Shown here piece by piece: positions 15,526 through 23,986 of a DNA stretch of 33,972 nucleotides; position 1 is the first letter of the stretch, and each line of letters opens with the position of its first letter. The stretch comes from Lentisphaerota bacterium (GTDB lineage Bacteria; Verrucomicrobiota; Lentisphaeria; Victivallales; Victivallaceae), in contig SUVX01000040.1 of NCBI GenBank assembly GCA_015061725.1, positions 1-33,972 on the forward strand. Reading direction: 5' to 3'. The position numbers were made by a program, and so were the translations under genes. The notes under the pieces were generated by a model that was not told where the DNA came from, did no database searches, and saw only the letters and a list, made by a program, of their open reading frames with translations.

Positions 15526-18500
15526 ATGAAAAAATGGATCGTATCCGGATTTCTGCTGTGTATGTTGACACTTGCGGCAGAAAATCTTATCACCAACGGT
15601 GACCTTACCAAGGGTGCAAGAAGCTGGACTTTTGCCAGCTGGACCAAAACACCCGGTACGCGCGAAATCAAAAAAGAGGGGGATATGTACTATCTTTCTC
15701 TTTCAAACACCAAGGACAACAAATTTGCAACGATGTGCGTGCAGCAGATCAAACTCAAATCTGATACGACCTACATGTTCAAGTTCCGTATGCGGACAAA
15801 GGATGTGAAACGTCAGCTTCCCAACAAAGTCACCCACGGTGCCGGAATCAGTTTCACAGCCGGAAGATATCTTTTTGCCGGTGCCGCCCGGATGTGGCAC
15901 ATGATCGAAGGTACCACCGGATGGACTCAGTACCGCGGTACTTTCAAGACCGGAAAACTCAAACCGGGACAGCTTGTTTCTCTGTATCCGTCTTTGACTT
16001 TGGCAACGGGAACAGCTGATTTTACTGATTTCAGTCTTGAAGAAGTTAAAGAAAATGCCGGAGCTGCTGCTCCGGTTCAAAAAAAAAACAGAGTAAATCT
16101 CTTTCCCGTTGAATTTCAGAACGGCAAATACCGTATTGCCAAAAACTTTGTTGCCACCTGGGATTTGACTTTTACCGGAAAGAAACCCGCAAAGCAGACT
16201 GTCACCTTTGAGTTGCCCGCAGGTTTTGAAGTAATTGGCGGCGCCGCAACCCGTCCTGCTGAGGATAAAAAAGAGCCATGGATCTGGAAAAATGAAAAAC
16301 CGCTGGTGAAAAAACTTGCCAACGGTTTGACCTGCTACACCATGGTTCTGCCGGCAAGAGTTGTCAAAGAGTGGGGAGCATGGAACAACTCCTACCGCAT
16401 CTTTGTCAAAGCAACGGGCAAGGCAGGAACCAAAGGCGCAGGCCGCTGGTATGCTGACGGCAATATGCCCCAGCCGCTGAATCTGGAAACACTTCCCCCG
16501 CTTTCTTTCAGCGGTAAAGTTCCTGAAAAGTTCATCATCTGTCCCACATTTGTTCCCAACCTTGTCGGTGCGCCGGAGTTCATGGGAGATCAGCACATCA
16601 ACCTGTGGAAAAATCTTTCCAAAAATCAGCTCATCTGCATTGATCACTGGGCATGGCGTCATGCCGATCAGGAGCGTATCGCCCGCAAAACCGCCGGATT
16701 CAAAAAATCCATGGAAATCGCCAGTCTTGCCAGTATGCCCCGGTTGGGCTTCGGCAACTGGAAACGCAACGATCCGAAAGCAAGAAATGTCAAATTCCCG
16801 CTTTGCGTTCCCCGTTCTGCAAGAGAACCCGAGGAAACGCTCTGTCCGAGTTACGTTATTGCCGACCCTGAAGGATTCATCTGGGATAACTATTTCCCGA
16901 CTCTTGTCCGCGCCCGTGCCGGAAAGTCCAAAATCGATTTTATTGACTTTGACTACGAACCGCATCCGACCCGCGTCTGTTTCTGTCCGGTCTGTCTCAA
17001 AGACTTTTACGCCTTCTCAAAATTGAAGGGACCCATGACCCGCGAACAGATCCTCTCCAAATACAGCGGAGTCTGGTTCAAGTTCCGTGTGGAACAGCAC
17101 CGCAAGATCATCAAGCTTTTCCATGATGCCTGCCGCAGACACTTCCCCGGAACGAAGGTGACGCTGGTGACCGATGTTCTGCATCACACCGGCTCCGTCA
17201 TTGCCGACTGGTGCGCCGTTGACTGCCGTTTGAGCGACAATATCGGACTTGATTATATGCGGAACATGCCCTACTTTGAGGGGACAAGTTACTATGACAA
17301 CACCGTTTTCAACCGCAAACACATTAAAACGCCCTGGTTCCCCTTCATCGACCCTACCGAGCCCAGCAGACGTTTCTATATCCGTTATACGCCCGACGGC
17401 GTAAAACTCAATATCGTTGCGACCGCCATGCTCGGCAGTGTCGGTATCGGTTTCTGGCCCAACGACTTCTTTGACGGTGCTTATCTGCACGGCATGGTCC
17501 GCGCTTCAAGAATCATCGGTGCCGCTGAAAATTACTATTTCAAAGGTAAACGTTGTGATAACGCCGTTAAATTCACTGCAAAAAATACCGTTAAACGCGA
17601 ACTTTCTGATGACGGAGAAAAATTCATTCTTCAGACACCGGATTTTACGCCGCACTTGCGCCACACGGTTCATAAAATGGGCGATAAACTGCTGCTGACT
17701 GTTCTCAACTACCACCCCGAAGAAGATGTCATTCTTGAAATTGAACCCGAAGATGCCAAACTGATTCCGGCGGCACTTGCCGGCTGCTCTCTCCCGGAAC
17801 GCAGTGCCAACGGCAAATATCTGGTTAAAATCAAGGCAACTGATGCGGGTATCTGGGAGTTTTCTGTTCATAATAAAGTTATTGCTGCAGGAAAAATCTC
17901 AAAAGAACTGCAGAAATTCCTCAAATCTTCTTCAGGTAAAAAAGTTGACAACGGTTTGAATTACGGTCTTTTGCGTCCCGAAAAGCGCGCTATGCTCAAA
18001 CTTGATGGCGGCAAACGCAGTATTTATATCAACGCTGAGAATCAGGCGCTGGTGATGGGCTGGCGTTCAGCATCTTCTGCGCTCAATGATGTATTGAATC
18101 TGCGCGGAAACCGTGGAAATCTCGGAGAACTGGTCGTTCCCTTCCTCAAAGGACGTGAAAAGTTCATCGCAAAGAAAAAGGGCGGCAGTATTGAATTTAA
18201 TTACGTTGTCCCTGCCCCCGAAGATGCCAACCCTGATGCGGAAAAATACACCGGCGTTGAAATCATCAAGAGAATTTCCCTTGCCAACGGCGGCAATACT
18301 GTCAACTGTGAATGGGAGATCATCAACAAAAACCACAACGGCAATGCCATTGAGTTCTTTGCCCGGGTCCGCAATATTCCGATGATGGGTTCGCTGATTC
18401 CCGAAGACAAACTGCCCGGTGCCGCTGTTGAAGTTTCTTCAGGCAAACTTGTTTCTCCCGTCGGTTCCCCTGTTTCCACCATCTGGCACAAGAAGGGTGC

Positions 18501-20850
18501 AAAACTTGAGTTTTCCAACGCCAAACTGGAAAACTGGAACGGTGAAAAAGTCCATTTTTCCGTCAAATCTTTCGGCGAAGAAGAGGCATTGGAGTTCTCT
18601 TTTGATAAAGGTTGTTACGGTGTCCACTTCTGGCGCGAAAATGCCGGTATCCTTACCGTTGAGCCGCTGTACCGTTTCAACATTCCCAACGGAAAGAAAG
18701 TTGTTATCCGTCAGTCCGTCACTTACACCGGAATCGGTAAGATTAAAAAAAAAAGTAACAACACACTGACGGATCATTTCACCGGTATCGTTTTTGAGGA
18801 TAAAAACGGTAACGGCAAGCAGGATTCCGGCGAAAAAGGACTCGCCGGAATCCGTGTTTCCGATGGAATATCCGTCATAAAAACTGCAAATGACGGACGT
18901 TTCAAACTCAAAAAAAATGCGGCGGCACGGTTTGTTTTCGCCTCCCGTCCCGCCGGTTACAAGTGCAGTACTCCCTTCTTCAAAAAGGTTGACAGCGACA
19001 GTTTTGATTTCGGTTTTTCCCCTGCGGCAAAGCGTCCGCTTGCGTTCTATCATGTGACGGATACCGAAGCGCGCGGTCCCGAAGCGTGGCTTGCGGAAAT
19101 CACCCGGCAGGGAAAAAAGGATAAAGGCGATTTTCTCATCCACACCGGCGATATTGTCGGTATCCCCGTCCACGCGCAGAGAATGCCCGAATGTGGCATG
19201 GATTCTTTCGCCGTTCCCGGAAATCATGATATGGAAAGAACCGGCACTTCTCACACCCGTGAGGTCTATGAAGAGCATTTCGGTCCTGTCTACTACTCCT
19301 TTGATGCCGGAAGTTTCCGCTTTTACAGTCTGGTTTATCAGAGAAACCTCAAAGATCCCGCCAACCAGCTTGCCTGGCTGAAAAATGAACTTGCCCTGCT
19401 GCCCGCAGGTAAAAAAATCGTCATCTTCCGTCATGAACCACCGCAGTACGGCGACAATCTGATGACGCTGCTCTTTTCAAAATACAGCAAACGTATCGCC
19501 GGATTCATCTGCGGACACACCCACAGTCTGCTCTGCCGCAAGTTCGACGGTATCCCTGTCTGGGAAAACTCTCCCGCACCCTCCGGCGGTCTGGATCACT
19601 CTCCCCGCGCCTGGCGCATTTTCCGCGAAGTTGAGGGAAAACTTATTTCAAAAGTCGTTTACAGTGCGCCCCGCAAAATCAAAGATCCCATCGTCAAAGT
19701 TGATTCCGCTGCTCCCGCCGTTGAAACGGCTGCGCCCTTTGCCATGTCGGGCATGACGCCCGCCCGCAACGCTTATATCACAGGAAATATCTCTTCTTTG
19801 CGTTTGAAATGGGTTGCTGACACCAAAGGGATTATTCACCATGCCCTGCCGCTTATTGTCAACGGCAAAGTCTTTGCCGTCACAAGTGACGATGATATGG
19901 CTGAAAATTCCGCCGTTTTTGCATTCAATGTTTCCAACGGCAAACTTCTCTGGAAAAAAGTCATCGGTGCCGCCGTCAAAGGCGGTCTTGCCGCGGATAA
20001 AATCAATATCTATTCCTGCGGTGCCGACGGTCTTGTTACCGCATTGCGCCAGAGTGACGGCAGAATCCTCTGGAAAACCCGTATCGCCGATGTCGATAAA
20101 ACCAACGGCATGTACGGTGCCGCCATCGTCAGTAACGGAAAACTCTATTTCTACAACGAAGCTCCTGTTATCATTGATGTCCGCAACGGAAAAATTCTCC
20201 ATCAGGGCAAAACCACCTGCGAAACCGGCGGCGTCTGGCACGCGGGCGTAACCGTTGCCGGTAAAATCGGTGTTTCCGGTGTCTCCTGGCGTTACGGCTT
20301 GAAAGGTTTTGATCTTGTCTCCGGCAAAATCCTCTGGACACGCGCTCAGGGCAGGGACTTCACCTATCTTGACGCCGCCCCTGTCTATTGTGACGGAAAA
20401 ATCTACTTCAAAGCCAGAAGAAAACTTTTTATCCTTGACCCCGCCAGCGGCAAAGTTATCAAAGAAGCCGATAAACCCGCCGGCATGGAAACCCCGTCTA
20501 TCCCTGTTGTGACGGAAAAATCCGTCATTTTCGGTTCATGTGACGGATTCTATGCTTATGACAAGCAGACCTTGAAGAAAATCTGGGGCGTCAAACCCGG
20601 CTATGCCATCGTTCCGTCAACGGCTTACAGCCGCGGTGCGACAGAAGTTGCCGCTTCCTGCGTCGTTGTCGGCAATACCGTCATTTGCGGCGCTCATGAC
20701 GGAAAACTCTATCTGCTGGATGTCCGTTCCGGCAAAGTTTTACAGAAAATTCAACTGGATTCCCAAATCATGGCACAGTGTGCCGTTTCGGGCAATACAG
20801 TTGTTGCCGTTTCCATGAATGGAAAAATTTATACCTTTACTGCAAAATAA
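15526..20850 (+). CDS. Secreted fusion: glycosidase-like, metallophosphoesterase, PQQ-like propeller
   Basis: This 1774-residue exported protein opens with a signal peptide (1-18). A CBM4/9-like galactose-binding fold follows (about 20-170). A TIM-barrel-like glycosidase region (about 340-680) contains FIDFDYEP (472-479; Asp474, Asp476, Glu478 as acid candidates) and an FCPVC pair (Cys487, Cys490). A beta-rich stretch spans about 690-1070. An SdrD_B/EF-hand-like loop (DKNGNGKQDSGEKG, from 1091) leads into a calcineurin-type phosphoesterase with GD (1208-1209), GNHD (1232-1235), His1303 and GHTH (1330-1333). The first motif is HVTDTEA, with Glu where His is usual. A PQQ-like beta-propeller fills about 1400-1774 (repeats such as NGKLLWKK, DGRILWKT, SGKILWTR). 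AAGGA precedes the ATG. Each part is known separately; the combination is unfamiliar to me. The substrate may be a phosphorylated or sulfated glycan. Confidence 0.82.
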   Translation: MKKWIVSGFLLCMLTLAAENLITNGDLTKGARSWTFASWTKTPGTREIKKEGDMYYLSLSNTKDNKFATMCVQQIKLKSDTTYMFKFRMRTKDVKRQLPNKVTHGAGISFTAGRYLFAGAARMWHMIEGTTGWTQYRGTFKTGKLKPGQLVSLYPSLTLATGTADFTDFSLEEVKENAGAAAPVQKKNRVNLFPVEFQNGKYRIAKNFVATWDLTFTGKKPAKQTVTFELPAGFEVIGGAATRPAEDKKEPWIWKNEKPLVKKLANGLTCYTMVLPARVVKEWGAWNNSYRIFVKATGKAGTKGAGRWYADGNMPQPLNLETLPPLSFSGKVPEKFIICPTFVPNLVGAPEFMGDQHINLWKNLSKNQLICIDHWAWRHADQERIARKTAGFKKSMEIASLASMPRLGFGNWKRNDPKARNVKFPLCVPRSAREPEETLCPSYVIADPEGFIWDNYFPTLVRARAGKSKIDFIDFDYEPHPTRVCFCPVCLKDFYAFSKLKGPMTREQILSKYSGVWFKFRVEQHRKIIKLFHDACRRHFPGTKVTLVTDVLHHTGSVIADWCAVDCRLSDNIGLDYMRNMPYFEGTSYYDNTVFNRKHIKTPWFPFIDPTEPSRRFYIRYTPDGVKLNIVATAMLGSVGIGFWPNDFFDGAYLHGMVRASRIIGAAENYYFKGKRCDNAVKFTAKNTVKRELSDDGEKFILQTPDFTPHLRHTVHKMGDKLLLTVLNYHPEEDVILEIEPEDAKLIPAALAGCSLPERSANGKYLVKIKATDAGIWEFSVHNKVIAAGKISKELQKFLKSSSGKKVDNGLNYGLLRPEKRAMLKLDGGKRSIYINAENQALVMGWRSASSALNDVLNLRGNRGNLGELVVPFLKGREKFIAKKKGGSIEFNYVVPAPEDANPDAEKYTGVEIIKRISLANGGNTVNCEWEIINKNHNGNAIEFFARVRNIPMMGSLIPEDKLPGAAVEVSSGKLVSPVGSPVSTIWHKKGAKLEFSNAKLENWNGEKVHFSVKSFGEEEALEFSFDKGCYGVHFWRENAGILTVEPLYRFNIPNGKKVVIRQSVTYTGIGKIKKKSNNTLTDHFTGIVFEDKNGNGKQDSGEKGLAGIRVSDGISVIKTANDGRFKLKKNAAARFVFASRPAGYKCSTPFFKKVDSDSFDFGFSPAAKRPLAFYHVTDTEARGPEAWLAEITRQGKKDKGDFLIHTGDIVGIPVHAQRMPECGMDSFAVPGNHDMERTGTSHTREVYEEHFGPVYYSFDAGSFRFYSLVYQRNLKDPANQLAWLKNELALLPAGKKIVIFRHEPPQYGDNLMTLLFSKYSKRIAGFICGHTHSLLCRKFDGIPVWENSPAPSGGLDHSPRAWRIFREVEGKLISKVVYSAPRKIKDPIVKVDSAAPAVETAAPFAMSGMTPARNAYITGNISSLRLKWVADTKGIIHHALPLIVNGKVFAVTSDDDMAENSAVFAFNVSNGKLLWKKVIGAAVKGGLAADKINIYSCGADGLVTALRQSDGRILWKTRIADVDKTNGMYGAAIVSNGKLYFYNEAPVIIDVRNGKILHQGKTTCETGGVWHAGVTVAGKIGVSGVSWRYGLKGFDLVSGKILWTRAQGRDFTYLDAAPVYCDGKIYFKARRKLFILDPASGKVIKEADKPAGMETPSIPVVTEKSVIFGSCDGFYAYDKQTLKKIWGVKPGYAIVPSTAYSRGATEVAASCVVVGNTVICGAHDGKLYLLDVRSGKVLQKIQLDSQIMAQCAVSGNTVVAVSMNGKIYTFTAK

Positions 20851-20862
20851 GGATTATTTAAA

Positions 20863-21804
20863 ATGGGTATTCAAATCAAAGCAACGTTTCTTGACGAAAT
20901 CACCTCCGACATTCCCCACCAGAACTGGGGCAAAGAAGAATGGGACAAAGATTTCGCCGCCATGAAAGCCGTCGGTATTGATACGGTCATTATGATCCGT
21001 TCAGGACTGGAAAAATTCATCACCTATCCGTCTAAAATTCTCATTGAGGAATTCGGCTGTTACGAGCCCCCTGTCGATCTGGTCGATATGTTCCTTGAAC
21101 TGGCTGAAAAGTACGATATGCGCTACTTCTTCGGCACCTATTGCCTGCGCCACAACGGCTGTTACAAAGATGTGGATATCGACGCCCGCTGGAGCATTGA
21201 AAAACGTCTGATCGACGAAGTCTGGGAGCGTTACGGTCACCGCAAAGCTTTCAAAGGATGGTATCTTGCCAAAGAAATTTCAGGCAATGACGAAAGCATC
21301 GTCCGCGAATTTATCAATTACAGCAGTTACTGCAAAAAAATCTCCGGCAATCTGCCCACCCTGATCTCCCCCGGAATGCTGGGCAGAAAAGCATGGATGC
21401 CCAACGAACCCGGCGCCCATGATCTCGACTTTGAACACCATGAACGCACCTGGGATACCATTATGAAAGCCGTTTCAGGTTACGTTGATATCATCGCCTT
21501 CCAGGATGGTCACGTTACCTACGAGGAACTCGGACCCGCCATGAAACTTAACAAGCGCCTGGCTGACAAGTACGGCATTGAACTTTGGACCAACAGCGAA
21601 ACTTTTGACCGCGATATGCCCATCCGTTTTCTGCCCATCAAGTGGGAAAAACTGCGCTACAAACTCAAAAAAGCCGAAGAAGCAGGCGTCACCCGCGCTC
21701 TGACTTTTGAATTCTCCCACTTCATGAGCCCCAACAGCATGTACCCCTCGGCACATCACCTCTACAACCGCTACCGCGAATACCTCGAAAACGAGTGCCT
21801 TTAA
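20863..21804 (+). CDS. DUF4434-like TIM-barrel protein
   Basis: The protein resembles the DUF4434 family, glycosidase-like barrels of unknown substrate. The opening IKATFLDEITSDIPHQNWGKEEWDKDF and later WYLAKEIS (Glu at the end of a strand) and VDIIAFQDGHV fit the family, with FEFSHFMSP near the end. There is no signal peptide, so it would act in the cytoplasm or leave by another route. Length 313 is typical. AAGGA is 9 bases before the ATG, and the gene starts 12 bases after the giant fusion. It is the last gene of the operon; a family A palindrome follows the stop. Confidence 0.8.
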   Translation: MGIQIKATFLDEITSDIPHQNWGKEEWDKDFAAMKAVGIDTVIMIRSGLEKFITYPSKILIEEFGCYEPPVDLVDMFLELAEKYDMRYFFGTYCLRHNGCYKDVDIDARWSIEKRLIDEVWERYGHRKAFKGWYLAKEISGNDESIVREFINYSSYCKKISGNLPTLISPGMLGRKAWMPNEPGAHDLDFEHHERTWDTIMKAVSGYVDIIAFQDGHVTYEELGPAMKLNKRLADKYGIELWTNSETFDRDMPIRFLPIKWEKLRYKLKKAEEAGVTRALTFEFSHFMSPNSMYPSAHHLYNRYREYLENECL

Positions 21805-21815
21805 GATAAGAGGTT

Positions 21816-21937
21816 TGGGAACCGGGGGGAGGCGAAAAACTTTTTTTCACGTGAAAAAAAGTTTTTCGCCTCCCCCCGGACCCCCCTCCACTTTTCAAAA
21901 AAAAGCGGCGTATGGCTGCTCCCGTTGGTCGCAGCAA
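21816..21937 (-). repeat. Palindromic repeat family A, copy 3
   Basis: A perfect 29-bp palindrome (21822-21850 with 21851-21879) whose centre is CACGTG. GGGAACC lies on the side of the DUF4434 gene. ACCCCCCTCCACTTTTC, AAAAAAAAGCGG and GCTGCTCCCGTTGGTCGCAGC (21917-21937) lie on the other side, matching copy 2 inverted. Confidence 0.92.
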
Positions 21938-22009
21938 AGGGAACAGGGTTGTGGTTGCTGTTCCGCGATCTTCTGTACCCCACGGGATTATGAAACAGTA
22001 AAGGGAATT

Positions 22010-22444
22010 TTATTTGACCAGACTTTCGCGGCTGCGTTTGTATTTGGAATCGGTATCCAGAGTTTTCTTTATGGCATTGGATTCCTTTTGAATAGCCTTG
22101 CCGGTTTTGCGGGCGGCGGCTTTTGTCTGCTGAATGGTAGAGTCAAGTTTCCGGTCAATCTGCTTTTTGTTATTCTTATAATACATGAATCCTGCAGCGG
22201 CGATTGCAATGATCAGAAACAGCAGAATCAGTGAACGGATGAATTTACTCTTTGCGGTATTTCCCTTTTCAGAAACGACTCCGGCGGATCTTTCAGCGGC
22301 GGCAGTACCGCGGGTGTAACACGTTTGAGAACAATAATCTCTGCCGTTTTCAGAAAAAGCGATACAATTTGCACAAAGGGGTTTTCCGCAGGCGGCACAA
22401 CGGGTTACAGCTTCAGTATCAGTGTGATTCAAACAAACAGACAT
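22010..22444 (-). CDS. Zinc-ribbon (B-box-like) single-pass membrane protein
   Basis: The first 45 residues carry Cys4, His7, Cys16, Cys19, Cys24, Cys27, Cys38 and Cys42. This spacing resembles bacterial B-box-type zinc ribbons (CLNH...CAACGKPLCANC...CSQTC) and could bind two zinc ions. One transmembrane helix (about 69-89) follows, then a basic helical tail (about 90-144) that may form a coiled coil. ATG 22444 is chosen because GGAGG is 6 bases upstream; a longer frame from 22504 would start inside the promoter. It has its own promoter. Function unknown; such proteins often pair with membrane rhomboid or stress systems, none of which is seen here. Confidence 0.78.
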   Translation of the reverse strand: MSVCLNHTDTEAVTRCAACGKPLCANCIAFSENGRDYCSQTCYTRGTAAAERSAGVVSEKGNTAKSKFIRSLILLFLIIAIAAAGFMYYKNNKKQIDRKLDSTIQQTKAAARKTGKAIQKESNAIKKTLDTDSKYKRSRESLVK

Positions 22445-22493
22445 ATCAAACCTCCATGTGTTTTTCAGGTAAAACGGCTCATGCCTCTTTTTG

Positions 22494-22522
22494 AATATAC
22501 ACACATAAACGCATTATGTCAA
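22494..22522 (-). promoter_or_regulatory. Promoter for zinc-ribbon protein
   Basis: On the minus strand TTGACA (22522-22517), 17 bases, TATATT (22499-22494), 50 bases before the start. It is the best sigma-70 match in the window. Confidence 0.6.
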
Positions 22523-22530
22523 ATCAAAAA

Positions 22531-22573
22531 GAAAAAAAATCCCGCAAGAGAAGTGCTGCAACTCTTGCGGGAT
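22531..22573 (-). terminator. Intrinsic terminator of paaK-like gene
   Basis: On the minus strand ATCCCGCAAGAG (22573-22562) pairs with CTCTTGCGGGAT (22550-22539) and is followed directly by a run of eight T. It lies 18 bases after the ligase stop. Confidence 0.85.
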
Positions 22574-22591
22574 ACAAATTTTTGAGAAAAT

Positions 22592-23908
22592 TTACCGCTG
22601 TCTGCGGTCGAAGACGCGCTTGGCTTTGCCTTCGCTGCGCTGAATCAGCTGCGGAGCAACCAGTTTGACTTTGACACGCAAGCCGATCAGGGATTCAATG
22701 GCGTGCGTAATCTCTTTCTGGAGAGATTCAAGTCCGCGGACTTTGTCGGAGAAAATCTCTTCATTAATTTCAACATCAACTTCAATATTATCCATGCCGT
22801 TTTCGGTGTAGAGGATAATATTGTAGTGCGGACTGGTTCCCTTGACCGAGAGCAGAGCCGTTTCGATCTGAGAGGGGAAGACGTTGACTCCGCGGATGAT
22901 GAACATATCATCGCTGCGGGAGGCAATACGGTCGATTCTGCGGATGGTACGTCCGCAGGCGCACGGTTCGGAGATGATCCGGGTGAGGTCGCGGGTGCGG
23001 TAACGGATCATGGGCATGGCGAATTTGCTCAGCGTGGTCAGAACCAGTTCACCGACTTCGCCGTCGGGCAGAACTTCTCCGGTATCCGGATCAATGATTT
23101 CGGGATAGAAGTGGTCTTCAAAAATATGCAGTCCGTTGTGTTCGCTGCACTCAATGGCGACACCGGGACCGATGATTTCAGAGAGTCCGTAAATATCAAA
23201 AGCCTTGATACCGGCTTCTTCTTCAATGCGCTGTCTCATGCCGGCAGTCCAGGGTTCCGCACCGAAAATACCTGCGCGGACAGGCAGTTCACGCAAATCA
23301 ATACCCTCTTTGCGCCCCTCTTCAATCAGGTGCAGGAAGTAACTGGGGGTACAGCAGATGGCGGTTACGCCGAAGTCACGGATGAGCATGACCTGACGTT
23401 TGCTGTTGCCGCCGCTGGCGGGAACGACAGTTGCGCCGAGGGCTTCTGCGCCGTAGTGGGCGCCGAGACCGCCGGTAAAGAGTCCGTAACCGTAAGAAAC
23501 CTGGATGATATCTTTTTTAGAGAGTCCGCAGCTTGCCAGGGCACGTTTCATCACTTCTGCCCAGACATCAAGATCCTTCTGCGTATAAGCTACGACGATC
23601 GGTTTTCCGGTCGTACCGCTGGAGGCATGAAGACGGACGATTTCACTCTGAGGTACAGCAAAAAGACCGAAAGGATAAGTATCGCGCAAATCGGTTTTCA
23701 CCGTAAAGGGGAGTCTGGCCAGGTCGTCCAGACTCCTGATGCAATCGCGGGTAAGACCCCGCTCGTCCATTCGGGAACGGAACAACCTGACGTTATCATA
23801 CGCATGCGCCACGATCGTCTGAAGGCGGGCAAGTTGGAGTTCACGCAGATAATCCTTATTCAGATAATCTGACGCGCTGACGTTGTCATTGGTTGCCAAA
23901 GTGTTCAT
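22592..23908 (-). CDS. paaK: Phenylacetate-CoA ligase family enzyme
   Basis: An adenylate-forming ligase that would convert an aryl acid to its CoA ester with ATP. The P-loop ASSGTTGKP (95-103), [16 protein letters not shown] and the C-terminal [18 protein letters not shown] region match the PaaK family. Length 438 is normal. Start ATG 23908; a TTG at 23941 would give a longer N-terminus but fits less well. No other phenylacetate genes are nearby. In gut anaerobes this family is often linked to indoleacetate or other aryl acid activation, so the substrate is open. The gene stands alone, with its own promoter and terminator. Confidence 0.88.
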   Translation of the reverse strand: MNTLATNDNVSASDYLNKDYLRELQLARLQTIVAHAYDNVRLFRSRMDERGLTRDCIRSLDDLARLPFTVKTDLRDTYPFGLFAVPQSEIVRLHASSGTTGKPIVVAYTQKDLDVWAEVMKRALASCGLSKKDIIQVSYGYGLFTGGLGAHYGAEALGATVVPASGGNSKRQVMLIRDFGVTAICCTPSYFLHLIEEGRKEGIDLRELPVRAGIFGAEPWTAGMRQRIEEEAGIKAFDIYGLSEIIGPGVAIECSEHNGLHIFEDHFYPEIIDPDTGEVLPDGEVGELVLTTLSKFAMPMIRYRTRDLTRIISEPCACGRTIRRIDRIASRSDDMFIIRGVNVFPSQIETALLSVKGTSPHYNIILYTENGMDNIEVDVEINEEIFSDKVRGLESLQKEITHAIESLIGLRVKVKLVAPQLIQRSEGKAKRVFDRRQR

Positions 23909-23953
23909 TTTTTGTTTACCATTTGTTTTGTTGAATAACAATGCGATTCGGTT

Positions 23954-23982
23954 AATATAGCATGTATTTTTTTAACTTGCAA
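23954..23982 (-). promoter_or_regulatory. Promoter for paaK-like gene
   Basis: On the minus strand TTGCAA (23982-23977), 17 bases, TATATT (23959-23954) with TGC just before it. It lies directly after the stop of the upstream glycosyltransferase gene. Confidence 0.6.
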
Positions 23983-23986
23983 ACGG

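Noticed and set aside
15703..19434. Long minus-strand open frames (15703-16965 and 18439-19434) inside the fusion gene
   Set aside because: They are antisense to a continuous plus-strand gene with clear domains, lack ribosome binding sites and encode low-complexity Gly/Phe/Asp-rich sequences typical of shadows.
22703..23872. 389-codon plus-strand open frame opposite the paaK-like gene
   Set aside because: Composition is typical of an antisense frame; the minus strand holds the complete AMP-binding ligase motifs, a promoter and a terminator.
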